From the NCBI GenBank assembly GCA_022711465.1, contig JAKLEZ010000015.1, positions 90,952-154,951 of the forward strand: a stretch of DNA of 64,000 bases. Reading direction: 5' to 3'. Below, in pieces: positions 43,401 through 51,832 of this stretch; within the stretch, counting starts at the first letter, position 1, and each line of letters begins with the position of its first letter. The position numbers and the translations under genes are program-made. The DNA is from Planctomycetota bacterium (GTDB lineage: Bacteria; Planctomycetota; Phycisphaerae; UBA1845; PWPN01). Below the pieces are notes generated by a model. It ran no database searches and was not told where the DNA came from. It was given only the letters and a program-made list of their open reading frames with translations.

Positions 43401-43757
43401 ACGCTTGCCTGGGAAACCTGGCCCGCACCCGCCAACGTGCGCGAACGGCCGACATTCACCGTTTCGTGGAACGGAGGCATGGGCTACTTCGCCCAGCCGG
43501 AAGGTTCGTTCTCGCTATACGTCAATGATCTGAAGGCCATCGACATCCCCACGATCAGCGAGCAGGACGCCGTGTGGTCCAGCCCGGACAAGAAGGTCGA
43601 GCTGAAATACACCCGTGACCCGTCGCTCCCCGAATCCGGGCTGTTCACGCTGACGCTGCCGTCGTCCCTGGCCACCCCAGGAGAACCCCTGCAGCTGAAG
43701 GTGATCGGCAGCGAGTCCAACAGCCGCCGCTGGTTCGGCGTGTACTCCGCCTTCTGA
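40410..43757 (+). CDS. Secreted GH2-like glycoside hydrolase
   Basis: The 1115-residue protein carries a signal segment (AALILAGLVVANPSRAEEGG) near residues 30-50. Residues 80-210 form the sugar-binding domain of GH2 (VQVPGCWEAQG, YRTTVTIPESWRGQRVWLKV) and 330-560 the TIM barrel. The acid/base pair is likely N482-E483 in YCMGNEGLLG, matching the NE motif of GH2, and E545 (in FVAHEYLNLS) is a tentative nucleophile. GH2 members hydrolyse beta-galactosides, glucuronides or mannosides; the exact substrate is not seen. The last 350 residues have CBM-like beta structure. It is downstream of the gene above after 10 bases, in one operon. Confidence 0.85.
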   Translation: MKHAMSERLVHTGCPNLLTRQAGGIRAAVAALILAGLVVANPSRAEEGGGWLRGADSWAGRQALPAVVNPVVRSPLQTAVSLRGDWEFVTRDVSPLRHPTWNAFFAKPWPNARTVQVPGCWEAQGVGEPGMGDSWDCKWDHCAKPLRHVYKGDAWYRTTVTIPESWRGQRVWLKVGGVRSQGWFWVNHTPVAWVDHYCGTYKYDVTDLVQAGKPATIVAEVSNVLPSRKGLFSAVHRFGGLYRDVELEATPDTHIDYAWVRGDFDRRTAEIHATLAFSEPHAMLSDPVLRARVKTADGQLAGEGTQEIAFGHKDRRAEVVCCVPLTLFQPWTPETPSLYHAELTLCDGTRPVHGWTERFGVRKLEVRGDRFFLNHVPFFFRGYGDDAVYPLTLMSPASREEHLKHLRTARASGFVYVRLHTHCELPEFFEAADEAGILIQPELPYYGDYPTEAFAFDPLRDLEELITHYRRHVSLATYCMGNEGLLGRPLDHELYKLAKRLDPDRLVLHQDGTLNSAENSDYRSGPINVWSPGSFSCEAPFVAHEYLNLSVKLDPRLAPRFTGVLQPPVTLEMRDQWLAEAGLDRRWGDACQDAAHALQGYYQKQGIEAARMDPACDGYCFWTIVDVMVSQGRTYSAQGLFNAFWEPKPNGSTPEQFRLFNGETVLLLKTERQPPIAVSGERLPLRLWVSHYGPRRLEQTRLIWTLRAGETLLTRVVCEGEPVEPGAVRELAQAEIEIPGLNRPSHAALEVSIENTPIKNSWDLWVFPTRTTASGQGIAVSAALREALRPLYRDLAEAGAPDAEKASLLISHLGSPDVAPALAAGKSVILINRTEGAPNVSLGWWWMGSQVGTAFARHPALGDFPHAGHLSPLAFRILKQGLRLPALSGLRPDEMFAVGEGGSCYFLYGAEGRVGAGRVLLTFGLDLLAGHPEGTCILDGLIRYARSDAFKPRGEVKLAVQAQTGWQKTVTAGDSAEDNLPPGFWRLDVARAMKGKNTLAWETWPAPANVRERPTFTVSWNGGMGYFAQPEGSFSLYVNDLKAIDIPTISEQDAVWSSPDKKVELKYTRDPSLPESGLFTLTLPSSLATPGEPLQLKVIGSESNSRRWFGVYSAF

Positions 43758-43851
43758 CCTGATTTCGGGAAGGGATTCGCTTGAGCATGGAGCCGCCGGA
43801 TGCGATCACCTGCAAGTCAGCCGCATCACGATCCGCGGCCCCGGGAGGCTT

Positions 43852-45840
43852 TTACCTCTCGCGTTCGCAGATGATGTTCACGAGATCGAAGCCGTGAGCC
43901 TTCGAGGCGTTGTTCTTTCCCACGATCTTGAACATGAGGTGGTTGGGGCCTTCGGCGGCGGAAATCACGCCCATTCTGATCGGTCCGCTCCGGGTCGGCT
44001 GCTCGGCGAAGAGGTCCGCCGGTTCGCCGACCGGTGCTTCGGTCTGAAAGAGCTGCACGCAACCCTGCTGCGGCCCCTTGACCGGCTCGATGTGCACCAC
44101 GTACCTGGCCGTCTCAGGCAGGTCACACGTGATGGAGACGAAGGGCGGCCCGAAGAAGTCGTGCCCTTCGGCTCGCAGGGACAGGAAGCGGACATCGCGG
44201 CCGTCGATCTTGGCCCCCTGCTTGGTCAGCGTTCCGCCTTGATAGCAGAAGCCGCGGATCGGCAGACTCCACCCCGCGGCGAAGGTGATCTTGCTGAAAT
44301 CGACCACCCGGCGTGCGGCCGCGTCGGGCATGGGGAACGCCACCGTGGGGCGCGGCTCGCAGTAGAGGTAGGTCATGCCGCAGTAATCGGTGATCATGGT
44401 GTTGCCTTCGGGGGCATGCTCGATGGTCTGGAGCACGCTCTTCCTGAAGCTGTAGGCGTCGCCGATCATGAAGCGGTAGCCGCCGGTGCGGCCGAGGTGC
44501 TTCTGATAGCCCAGGCATCCGCTCAACGGGAGGGACAGGGCCCCGTCCCACCGGTCAACCACGTCATACCATCCGCCGTTGAAGTTGTCCTCCGATCCGA
44601 TCCCGATCACGGCCAGTTCGCCATCGATGGTGGTCTGGTCGTCGCCCTCAAAGAACCCGGTCGTGCCGGTCGAATGGCCCTGAGCCTGGAGGATGAGGCC
44701 CACGATGTGCCCGCGCCCCTGGGTGTCGACGAAGGTGAACGGCTTGCCCTTGGTGGTGGGGTTCTCCCGGTGCCAGACGGCGTAGAACTTGCCCTCCTCC
44801 GGCCGGCGGGGCAGCTCGGCGGTGACCACTTCGCCGGACACGCTGACCGGTGGACCCTCCCGGCGGGCGGAGATCAGCTCGATCGCGGCGGAGCGATCGA
44901 ACGGCATGGGCAGGAAACAGTAGTTGGCCTGGTTCGCGGTGCCCAGCAGGCACGAACCGGTGGCCGGTTTTCCCCAGGCGTAGCCGAAGAAATCGCCGGC
45001 CGGGCAAAGCACCGCAGGCTGATCGTCGCCGTCCCAGGTGATTCGCAGGAGGATGTCGCGGTCCTTGCCGGCCAGGGCGTCGGCCGGTCCCAGACGAAGA
45101 GCGGCGATCCGGCCCGGGCGTTCGGTCTTGAATACTGTGGCCGTCTGGCCCGGCTGGAGCGAGGCCTCAATGCGTTGACGCTTCACGGCCGTTCCCGGCG
45201 GCAGGTTGAACTCGAAGAGATCCTGGCCGCGTTGTGAGAAGAGAGCCGCGGCTTTCGCCCGGTGAGCCAGGTACGCAGCCGAATGCACCGGCGTCAATGT
45301 CTCGACGAGGGCGTTCTCGGGATAGGTGGCGTAGTTGAGCTGATAGAACTGGAACGACTTGGCTCTGAGCAGGATCTTGAGGGACCTCTTGTACGTCAGC
45401 GGGACGTAGCTGTAGAACCCGCCGGCCCCGTGGCCGCAGATCGGTTCCACGAAGGGCTCGTGTTGGCCGGTGAACATCTGCCTCAGGGGGAGCTTGATTC
45501 GCGGCTCAGCCTCGCCATCGAAGGAGAATTCGATCAAGTCGTTTGTCGGCGTGGGAGTGTGGAAGCGATAAAGACAGCCGGGGCCCTTCAGGTCGGCCAG
45601 AACCAGATCGTCGCCTTCCTTGCGGACGAACGAGTACTTGCCGGAGAAGCCGTCGTCGTTGCCGCCGGTGTGGTCGTAGGTGGAGATGGATGCGACCTTG
45701 ACCGACGTCTTGAAGGCCGGCAGCAGGTCGAGCCGATGCAGCTCCTCCATCCCGATGGTCCGCGGCGCCTCTTCGGCGAAGACACCCGCAGCAGCGGCGA
45801 CCGTCAATATGGCCCACGGACCTGATAGCAGCGGCTTCAT
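43852..45840 (-). CDS. Secreted DUF2961 (GH172) protein, second copy
   Basis: The 662-residue protein has a signal peptide (AILTVAAAAGVFAEEAPRT). DUF2961 features are DHTGGNDDGFSGKYSFVRKE, LADLKGPGCLYRFHTPTPTN, and GIGSEDNFNGGWYDVVDRW, the last containing the acid residues of the GH172 active site. Members hydrolyse D-arabinofuranosides or fructofuranosides. Unlike the copy at 33631 it has no dockerin tail; its C-terminal 120 residues form a beta domain (RYVVHIEPVKGPQQGC). GGGAG is 9 bases before the ATG at 45840. It converges on the GH2 gene and is divergent from the symporter. Confidence 0.85.
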   Translation of the reverse strand: MKPLLSGPWAILTVAAAAGVFAEEAPRTIGMEELHRLDLLPAFKTSVKVASISTYDHTGGNDDGFSGKYSFVRKEGDDLVLADLKGPGCLYRFHTPTPTNDLIEFSFDGEAEPRIKLPLRQMFTGQHEPFVEPICGHGAGGFYSYVPLTYKRSLKILLRAKSFQFYQLNYATYPENALVETLTPVHSAAYLAHRAKAAALFSQRGQDLFEFNLPPGTAVKRQRIEASLQPGQTATVFKTERPGRIAALRLGPADALAGKDRDILLRITWDGDDQPAVLCPAGDFFGYAWGKPATGSCLLGTANQANYCFLPMPFDRSAAIELISARREGPPVSVSGEVVTAELPRRPEEGKFYAVWHRENPTTKGKPFTFVDTQGRGHIVGLILQAQGHSTGTTGFFEGDDQTTIDGELAVIGIGSEDNFNGGWYDVVDRWDGALSLPLSGCLGYQKHLGRTGGYRFMIGDAYSFRKSVLQTIEHAPEGNTMITDYCGMTYLYCEPRPTVAFPMPDAAARRVVDFSKITFAAGWSLPIRGFCYQGGTLTKQGAKIDGRDVRFLSLRAEGHDFFGPPFVSITCDLPETARYVVHIEPVKGPQQGCVQLFQTEAPVGEPADLFAEQPTRSGPIRMGVISAAEGPNHLMFKIVGKNNASKAHGFDLVNIICERER

Positions 45841-46033
45841 CAATGATCTCCCAGTTGAGCGGCGGACAATGTCCCCTCGAACCCGGCTGTGCATGATACG
45901 ACCAAGGTACTGGACGTGGAAGGCAACCACGACGCTCTTTCGGACCCCTGAACCGGCGAGGCACATTGCAGTGGCACAGGTTCACAGGTAAGGTGCCTGG
46001 CTGATCCGGCGAGGTCACTGGGAATCCTCTCTG

Positions 46034-47512
46034 ATGAACCTGAGCCATCCGACCACGATCGCTTTCCTGATCTACATCGCGGTTATGGTCGTCATCGGAT
46101 TCGCCGCATGGCGGAGCACGAGGAACCTCTCGGACTACATTCTCGGCGGCCGGCGTTTGAACAGCTTCGTCACAGCGATGAGTGCCGGGGCCTCGGACAT
46201 GAGCGGCTGGCTGCTGATGGGCCTTCCTGGGGCATTGTACGCGTTCGGGCTATCGGAGAGCTGGATCGCCCTTGGTCTTACCTTGGGGGCCTGGTTCAAC
46301 TGGCGGCTGGTGGCCGGCCGGCTGCGGGTGTACACCGAGTTGACCCGAAATGCCCTCACGCTGCCCGACTACTTCACGCATCGCTTCGAGGATGAGAGAG
46401 TCCTGCTGCGTGTGTTTTCGGCCCTGGTCATTCTGGTGTTCTTCACCATCTACTGCGCTTCCGGGATGGTGGCGGGAGCTCGTCTGTTCGAACGGACTTT
46501 CCAGATGGACTATCCGACGGCCCTCTGGGCCAGTGCGGCCGCCACCATCCTGTACGTGTTTGTGGGCGGCTTCCTGGCGGTGAGTTGGACCGACACTGTC
46601 CAGGCCACACTGATGATCCTCGCTCTACTGTTGGCTCCAGTCGTCGTGCTCGCCAAGGTGGGCGGTCCAGCAGCGGCGTGGGATGTGATCCGATCGGTGG
46701 ACGCCACTCGTCTCGATTGGTTTCGCAGCACCTCGTGGGTAGGGATCATCTCGCTGCTGGCCTGGGGGCTGGGGTACATGGGCCAGCCTCACATTCTGGC
46801 TCGCTTCATGTCCGCCTCCTCGGTCAAGGTCATCCCCAGTGCCCGGCGGATCGGGATGACTTGGATGATCCTGTGCCTGCTGGGCGCCATGGCGGTCGGT
46901 TTCTTCGGCATCGCCTATTTCGCGGCCCATCCGGAGGATGCAGCGCCGGTGCGGGCGAACCGCGAGACCGTCTTCATCACGCTGTCTCAGGTGCTGTTCA
47001 ACCCGTGGGCGGCCGGCATTCTCTTGTCGGCCATCCTGGCGGCGGTGATGAGCACGCTCTCCTGCCAATTGCTGGTTTGCTCCTCTGCGTTGACGGAGGA
47101 CTTCTACAAGGTCTTCTGTCATCCGCGTGCTTCGCAGAAGGAGCTGGTCTGGATCGGGCGGGCGATGCTGCTGCTGGTCTCCGCCGTCGCCATTGCGATT
47201 GCCTCCAACCCGGACAGCGGGGTGCTGAGCCTGGTCGCCTACGCATGGGCCGGGTTCGGATCCGCCTTCGGACCTGTGGTGCTCTGCTCCGTGATCTGGC
47301 TGCGCATGACCCGCCGCGGAGCACTGGCCGGGATGCTTATCGGCGCCGCCACCGTGATTCTCTGGCGTCATTACGGCTTGTGGGGCCTTTACGAGATGAT
47401 TCCAGGTTTTGCCCTGGCCAGTCTGGCGATCGTCACCGTCAGCCTGCTGGACAAGCCCCCCTCGCCGACGGTGATTGAGACATTCGCCCGCATGCGTCAG
47501 GAGGCCGGTTGA
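46034..47512 (+). CDS. Sodium/solute symporter (SSS family, PutP-like)
   Basis: The 492-residue protein is a 12-13 helix membrane carrier of the sodium:solute symporter family. Family stretches are FAAWRSTRNLSDYILGGRRL, MSAGASDMSGWLLMGLPGAL and GFGSAFGPVVLCSVIWLR; the pattern matches PutP (proline) and the closely related sugar and sialic acid carriers. The substrate cannot be told from this alone; the surrounding glycosidases make a sugar plausible but the PutP likeness favours an amino acid. The ATG at 46034 was chosen because the first helix (AFLIYIAVMVVIGFAAW) begins directly after it. No export signal is expected. Confidence 0.9.
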   Translation: MNLSHPTTIAFLIYIAVMVVIGFAAWRSTRNLSDYILGGRRLNSFVTAMSAGASDMSGWLLMGLPGALYAFGLSESWIALGLTLGAWFNWRLVAGRLRVYTELTRNALTLPDYFTHRFEDERVLLRVFSALVILVFFTIYCASGMVAGARLFERTFQMDYPTALWASAAATILYVFVGGFLAVSWTDTVQATLMILALLLAPVVVLAKVGGPAAAWDVIRSVDATRLDWFRSTSWVGIISLLAWGLGYMGQPHILARFMSASSVKVIPSARRIGMTWMILCLLGAMAVGFFGIAYFAAHPEDAAPVRANRETVFITLSQVLFNPWAAGILLSAILAAVMSTLSCQLLVCSSALTEDFYKVFCHPRASQKELVWIGRAMLLLVSAVAIAIASNPDSGVLSLVAYAWAGFGSAFGPVVLCSVIWLRMTRRGALAGMLIGAATVILWRHYGLWGLYEMIPGFALASLAIVTVSLLDKPPSPTVIETFARMRQEAG

Positions 47513-47683
47513 CCGCGCCGTGGCCCGCCTTTCCCTGGAGGGAGATAACCCCCGCAGTCCAGGAGGTGATTCGCACCCGAGCCTCTCGTGGCATTCCGGA
47601 TCGAGCCTCGATTTGAGACCCGCCTGTTCGGCACTGGAAAGACGTCATGGAGGTAGATTCGCAGTTTTGTCTGGTTTTTGCCC

Positions 47684-47712
47684 TTGACCACCGGTTGTCG
47701 CCTGTCTAATGT
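47684..47712 (+). promoter_or_regulatory. Predicted promoter of the small 64-residue protein gene
   Basis: TTGACC (-35, 47684-47689), a 17-base spacer and TAATGT (-10, 47707-47712), about 38 bases before the ATG at 47750. Confidence 0.45.
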
Positions 47713-47749
47713 ACTGAGGAATGCTTGATGCTGTGACAGGAGAAACGCG

Positions 47750-47944
47750 ATGGACAAGCCCAAACGGGCGTACTACCTGCCCGCGAAACTGATCGCCGCC
47801 TTTGACAAGGAAGCTGCCAAGCATGGCTATGTCCGAGAGAAGGTCGTGGCTGCGGCCATGTTCACCTTCCTGGAAAGTGAACCCAGGCGGCGGGCCCAGA
47901 TGCTCAACAACTTGGACGAGTTCCTGCACGGCAAGGCAAGGTAG
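47750..47944 (+). CDS. Small basic protein, possibly ribbon-helix-helix-like
   Basis: This 64-residue protein (MDKPKRAYYLPAKLIAAFDK at its start) has a short strand followed by two helices (KLIAAFDKEAAKHGY and REKVVAAAMFTFLES), the size and shape of a ribbon-helix-helix DNA-binding protein. I do not see a toxin partner beside it. A Shine-Dalgarno GGAG lies 7 bases before the ATG and a promoter further upstream, so it is very likely expressed. Its target is unknown. Confidence 0.6.
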   Translation: MDKPKRAYYLPAKLIAAFDKEAAKHGYVREKVVAAAMFTFLESEPRRRAQMLNNLDEFLHGKAR

Positions 47945-48064
47945 CCCTTCATCCCCATCCACCACATCGTCCGCTGCCAGAGCAGTATCTATGGGCTGGG
48001 CCGCGAGAAACAGACTTGAGCCGGTCGTTCCCGTCGCCGGCGTGGCCGCCTACCAACCACCCTG

Positions 48065-48093
48065 TTGAGCCGCGATCTCGCCGCCGCTAGACT
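48065..48093 (+). promoter_or_regulatory. Predicted promoter with leaderless geometry before the 48100 frame
   Basis: TTGAGC (-35, 48065-48070), a 17-base spacer and TAGACT (-10, 48088-48093), with six bases to the ATG at 48100. No Shine-Dalgarno sequence. Confidence 0.4.
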
Positions 48094-48099
48094 GCACAC

Positions 48100-48453
48100 A
48101 TGAATCGTGTCGACACTGGCGCCGTCTTTCGTTGTGGAGGGGCGCCGTTCAGCAAAGGCAAGCACACCGTGGCCTTCCGATTCGAGGGCAGCAACAACCA
48201 CCACGGCCACCTGGACTGCTTGCTGCCGAGGACCGTACCCTTCGCACCGCGCGGAGGGGCACGGCCCGACGAACAGGAAAAGGCCGTCGAGCAGGTGGAG
48301 GATCTGGCCGGTCTCGTTCAGTTCCCACGTGCCGACGCGGGCCGGCTCGAGGCCACGGGACTCAACTTCAACGGCTGCCCTGCGACGGAACTCGGCGCCG
48401 CCAGCGAGATTCGGCTCAAGCCGCGGGTGCTTTTCTACCTGATTGTGCCATGA
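48100..48453 (+). CDS. Hypothetical small protein
   Basis: The 117-residue frame contains a strand-rich segment (KGKHTVAFRFEGSNNHHGHL) reminiscent of the edge of a jelly-roll or C-terminal carbohydrate-binding domain. The remainder (EQEKAVEQVEDLAGLVQFPR) is not recognised. A promoter with leaderless geometry precedes it, supporting a real gene. It may instead be the 3' remnant of a larger secreted protein. It overlaps nothing confident and the next gene starts 92 bases downstream. Confidence 0.4.
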   Translation: MNRVDTGAVFRCGGAPFSKGKHTVAFRFEGSNNHHGHLDCLLPRTVPFAPRGGARPDEQEKAVEQVEDLAGLVQFPRADAGRLEATGLNFNGCPATELGAASEIRLKPRVLFYLIVP

Positions 48454-48545
48454 GCGGGCACGGACCGACGGCTGACGGCTCGGAAAGGGCCGCGGGCCGC
48501 TGCCCGGCTTCGGAGGTATTTGGGTCTATTGGACCGAGGAATCCC

Positions 48546-50471
48546 ATGAACACGACAAGGAAGGCTTGCATCACAACCGCTGCGGTTACCATCCAACTGG
48601 CTGGTCTGTCTTCGGGCATGGCTGCGGAGGCACGGCTTCTCTGGCCGGAGAGCTGCCTGGCCAAGGTTCTGCGAACGGCCGAGGCAGGCCCGGCTCCCTT
48701 GGCCCTGGAAGTATCGGGTGCTCGCGGCGAGATCGTCAGTGCCCAGGCCGTGTTTCGGGTACCGACCGATCTGCCCGCGGCAACCTTGAGTATCAGCGAC
48801 CTGGTCGGCGCTTCTTCGGATGCCAGGATCCCGGCCTCGGGCGTCAAACTGCAGTGGGTTCGTTACATCGACCTGACCCGTAACAGCCAGGGCGTACCCG
48901 CAGATGAACTGGTGGCCGCCGCCCCGGTCAGCCTGCCCGATCCGTACTGGGAGGATGCCGCGATCACGGTGAAGGCCAACCAGGCCCAGCCGATCTGGCT
49001 GGAGTTCCACGTCCCGTTCGATGCCCCGGCGGGCGCGTACACAGGTGAGCTCCAGGTGAAGGGCGGCGTCGCCCCGGCCGTACTGCAGGTCCGGCTCCAG
49101 GTATGGGATTTCGAGCTTCCACGTGAACGTCACCTGTCCATGATCAACTGGTGGCGGTTCCCCGGTCCAGGTTTCGACGACCGCGTGAAGCCGTACAGCG
49201 ACGAGTACTGGAAGCTGCTTGCGGATTTCTGCGCGTTCCTGGTCGAGCATCGCCAGACGGACATCAACACCTCGATCGGGCTGATCGACGAGACCGGCGA
49301 CGACCAGAAGGGCTGGACCCAGGACACCGGCAAGCTCGAACGATACGCCGACACGGCCTTCAAGGCCGGCATCCGGCAAATTCACCTGCATTCGGTCGGA
49401 CGCCTCACCGCCGAGATCCTCGATCCAGCCAGCCGCGTTGCCGCGATCGAGCCTAACTTCCGGCGTTTGGCGGCCCTGGAGCAGCTCATTCAGCGCCGGG
49501 GCTGGTCAAGGCGTTTCGTGGTCAGTATCAGCGACGAGCCATTCGTGCATCACGAGGAGACGTATGCCGGGCTGGTCGACCGTGTTCACCACACCGCTCC
49601 CAGCGTCCGCTGTGCCGAGGCGGTAGAAACGGAGTACCTGGGCAAGCTCGACATCTGGATCCCCAAATACAGCCACCTGAACCTGTGGTATTCGAAGTTC
49701 GACGAGGCCCGCCGCCAGGGTGCCGAGCTGTGGTTCTACATCTGCTGCCATCCCATGGGGCGATACCCGAACCGATGGGTCGATCAGCCACTGCTCCACG
49801 TCCGCGTGCTGCACTGGCTCAACTACCTGTACGACCTCCGCGGTTTCCTGCACTGGGCACTGAACCACTTCGCGGAAGGCGATCCGTACAGCGAGAAAGC
49901 GATTGGATCGCCCTACTCGCCGGGCGAACGGGCAATCGCCTACCCCGGCCGGACCGGGCTGGTCGGCTCGCTGCGGTTCAGCGCCCAGCGCGACGGGCTG
50001 CAGGACTATGAGTACCTCTGGGTCCTCGAGGATCGCCTGCGACAGATCAAGCAGCAGGTCGGCGAGAAGGAGGCCTTCTGGCTCGATCCCCGCCAGCGCC
50101 CGCTGGAGCTGTGCCGGCGGGTCATAGGGTCGTTCCACGACTACACCCGCAACCCGGACGTCCTGCTCGAGGCCCGGAAGGCGGTGGCCGAGGAGATTGA
50201 AGCGTTGGGAACCGGGCCCCTGTTGGTCGTGCAGACCTCTCCGCCGGAAGGTACGGTGGTGCCGGCAGGCCCGCGCCACATCGGTATCCGGGGCTTGGTT
50301 TCGCCGGGTGCCAAAGTCACCGTCGATGGCCGGCCGGTCCCGACCGTCCGCCCGAGCGGCTACTTCGCGATGCCGTTCTTCATGCCCGACGGCCGGCCGA
50401 CCCTCACGGTTGAGGTCGAGCATCACGGACTCAAGCGGGCCGTGACGCGGACGTTCAAGCTGACCGATTGA
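48546..50471 (+). CDS. Secreted DUF4091 glycosidase-like protein
   Basis: The 641-residue protein has a signal peptide (ITTAAVTIQLAGLSSGMAAE). The first 180 residues are beta-rich (SAQAVFRVPTDLPAATLSIS). Residues about 190-500 match the GH123-like DUF4091 catalytic fold: FVVSISDEPFVHHEETYAGL contains the conserved SDEP with the likely acid, WFYICCHPMGRYPNRWVDQP follows, and RGFLHWALNHFAEGDPY is the tryptophan-rich end segment. The last 130 residues form a small beta domain. GH123 members act on beta-N-acetylgalactosamine; for DUF4091 the substrate is uncertain. The hflX promoter -35 overlaps its stop codon. Confidence 0.85.
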   Translation: MNTTRKACITTAAVTIQLAGLSSGMAAEARLLWPESCLAKVLRTAEAGPAPLALEVSGARGEIVSAQAVFRVPTDLPAATLSISDLVGASSDARIPASGVKLQWVRYIDLTRNSQGVPADELVAAAPVSLPDPYWEDAAITVKANQAQPIWLEFHVPFDAPAGAYTGELQVKGGVAPAVLQVRLQVWDFELPRERHLSMINWWRFPGPGFDDRVKPYSDEYWKLLADFCAFLVEHRQTDINTSIGLIDETGDDQKGWTQDTGKLERYADTAFKAGIRQIHLHSVGRLTAEILDPASRVAAIEPNFRRLAALEQLIQRRGWSRRFVVSISDEPFVHHEETYAGLVDRVHHTAPSVRCAEAVETEYLGKLDIWIPKYSHLNLWYSKFDEARRQGAELWFYICCHPMGRYPNRWVDQPLLHVRVLHWLNYLYDLRGFLHWALNHFAEGDPYSEKAIGSPYSPGERAIAYPGRTGLVGSLRFSAQRDGLQDYEYLWVLEDRLRQIKQQVGEKEAFWLDPRQRPLELCRRVIGSFHDYTRNPDVLLEARKAVAEEIEALGTGPLLVVQTSPPEGTVVPAGPRHIGIRGLVSPGAKVTVDGRPVPTVRPSGYFAMPFFMPDGRPTLTVEVEHHGLKRAVTRTFKLTD

Positions 50472-50497
50472 CCCTGGCGGCGTTGGGCGGCTATAAT
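50468..50497 (+). promoter_or_regulatory. Predicted hflX promoter overlapping the end of the DUF4091 gene
   Basis: TTGACC (-35, 50468-50473) includes the DUF4091 stop codon TGA; after 18 bases a perfect TATAAT (50492-50497) follows. It is among the best promoters in the window. Confidence 0.65.
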
Positions 50498-50506
50498 GGA
50501 ATTGAG

Positions 50507-51832
50507 TTGGGAACGGAACTAAGAGACAATATCTCGGTTCAACGCGAGAAAGCCGTCCTGGTGGGGGTTGCATTCGACGACTCCCCTTATGATCCTGCGG
50601 CATCGTTGAAGGAACTTGCATCGCTGGCGGAATCGGCCGGTGCCGGCATTATCGGTGTCGTGCGTCAGCGCCGGCAGCGTCCGGACGGCCGCTACTACAT
50701 CGGCAAAGGGAAGGTCGAGGAACTCGCCGAAACTGTCGAGCGGCAGGGGGCCGATGTCATCATCGTCGACGACGACCTCTCGCCCGCCCAGATTCGCGAG
50801 ATTGAAGAGGCGTGCAAGTGTAAGGTCATCGACCGCAGCGAGCTGATTCTGGACATCTTCGCCAACCGGGCACGAACACATGAGGCTCGGTTGCAGGTCG
50901 AACTCGCCCAGCTCGAGTACACCGCGCCGCGGCTTCGCGGCATGTGGACCCACCTGGAGCGGATCGCCGGAGCGGGCGGCGGAACCGGGGTCGGTTCGGT
51001 GGGTGGGATCGGCACGCGTGGACCGGGCGAGCGGCAGATTGAGATCGACCGCCGCATCGTCAACCGCCGGGTTACCATGCTCAAGCGTCAGATCGACGAG
51101 ATCGATCGCCGCAAGGTCCGGCAAGTCCGCTCGCGAGGCGACCACTTCAATGTCTCGCTCGTCGGGTACACCAACGCCGGCAAGAGCACGCTGATGAACG
51201 CCCTCACGGACGCAGGCGTGCTCGCGGCGGACAGGCTGTTCGCGACGCTTGACACCAAAACGCGACGTTGGAATCTGGGGGCCGGCGACTGCGTGCTGCT
51301 CAGCGATACCGTTGGCTTCGTGCAGCGTTTGCCGCACCACTTGGTGGCGTCCTTCCGGGCCACGCTGGAGGAGGCTATTCACGCGGATCTGCTCCTCCAT
51401 ATCGTGGATGCTTCTGCTCCGACGGCCTGGAGCCAGTACCAGGCGGTGACCAGCGTGCTCGATGAGCTCGGCTGTATGGGGCACCATTCGCTCGTCTTGC
51501 TGAATAAGACCGATGCGGTGGAGGATCAGGCCATGTTCCAGGTTCTCCGCCACCAGTTGCCGGACGCATTGCCGATCTCGGCTCGGACGGCGGTGGGCCT
51601 GACGGAGCTGACCGAACAGGTCCGGGAGTTGGCGGGCGGCCCCTCCCAGCGGGCGGTGATCCGCTTGCGTACGACCGACGGGCGGGCGATTGCCTTCGTC
51701 GAACGGCACGCCGAGGTGCTGGATCGCCGCTATGCTGACCACGCGGTGGAGATGGAGGTGGTCATCCGCAACTCGCACCTGAACCGCTTGCGGGAGCACC
51801 ATCCGGCCTCACAGGTCGTCAACGCCAGGTGA
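50507..51832 (+). CDS. hflX: Ribosome-dissociating GTPase HflX
   Basis: The 441-residue protein is HflX, a ribosome-splitting GTPase. The N-terminal domain (REKAVLVGVAFDDSPYDPAA, then GRYYIGKGKVEEL, VDDDLSPAQIREIEE, and the helix RTHEARLQVELAQLEYTAPR ending in RGPGERQIEIDRR) precedes the G domain with the P-loop GYTNAGKSTL, DTVGF (G3) and NKTD (G4). The start is uncertain: no ATG fits. TTG at 50507 is chosen because TATAAT lies 9 bases upstream and the family's conserved region begins soon after; TTG at 50468 is in the -35 itself. The gene has its own promoter and is followed by a 335-base gap. Confidence 0.95.
   Translation: MGTELRDNISVQREKAVLVGVAFDDSPYDPAASLKELASLAESAGAGIIGVVRQRRQRPDGRYYIGKGKVEELAETVERQGADVIIVDDDLSPAQIREIEEACKCKVIDRSELILDIFANRARTHEARLQVELAQLEYTAPRLRGMWTHLERIAGAGGGTGVGSVGGIGTRGPGERQIEIDRRIVNRRVTMLKRQIDEIDRRKVRQVRSRGDHFNVSLVGYTNAGKSTLMNALTDAGVLAADRLFATLDTKTRRWNLGAGDCVLLSDTVGFVQRLPHHLVASFRATLEEAIHADLLLHIVDASAPTAWSQYQAVTSVLDELGCMGHHSLVLLNKTDAVEDQAMFQVLRHQLPDALPISARTAVGLTELTEQVRELAGGPSQRAVIRLRTTDGRAIAFVERHAEVLDRRYADHAVEMEVVIRNSHLNRLREHHPASQVVNAR

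Noticed and set aside
43894..45237. 447-codon plus-strand frame opposite the second DUF2961 gene
   Set aside because: Antisense shadow.
50519..51802. 427-codon minus-strand frame opposite hflX
   Set aside because: hflX has all G-domain motifs; the opposite frame has no recognisable domain.
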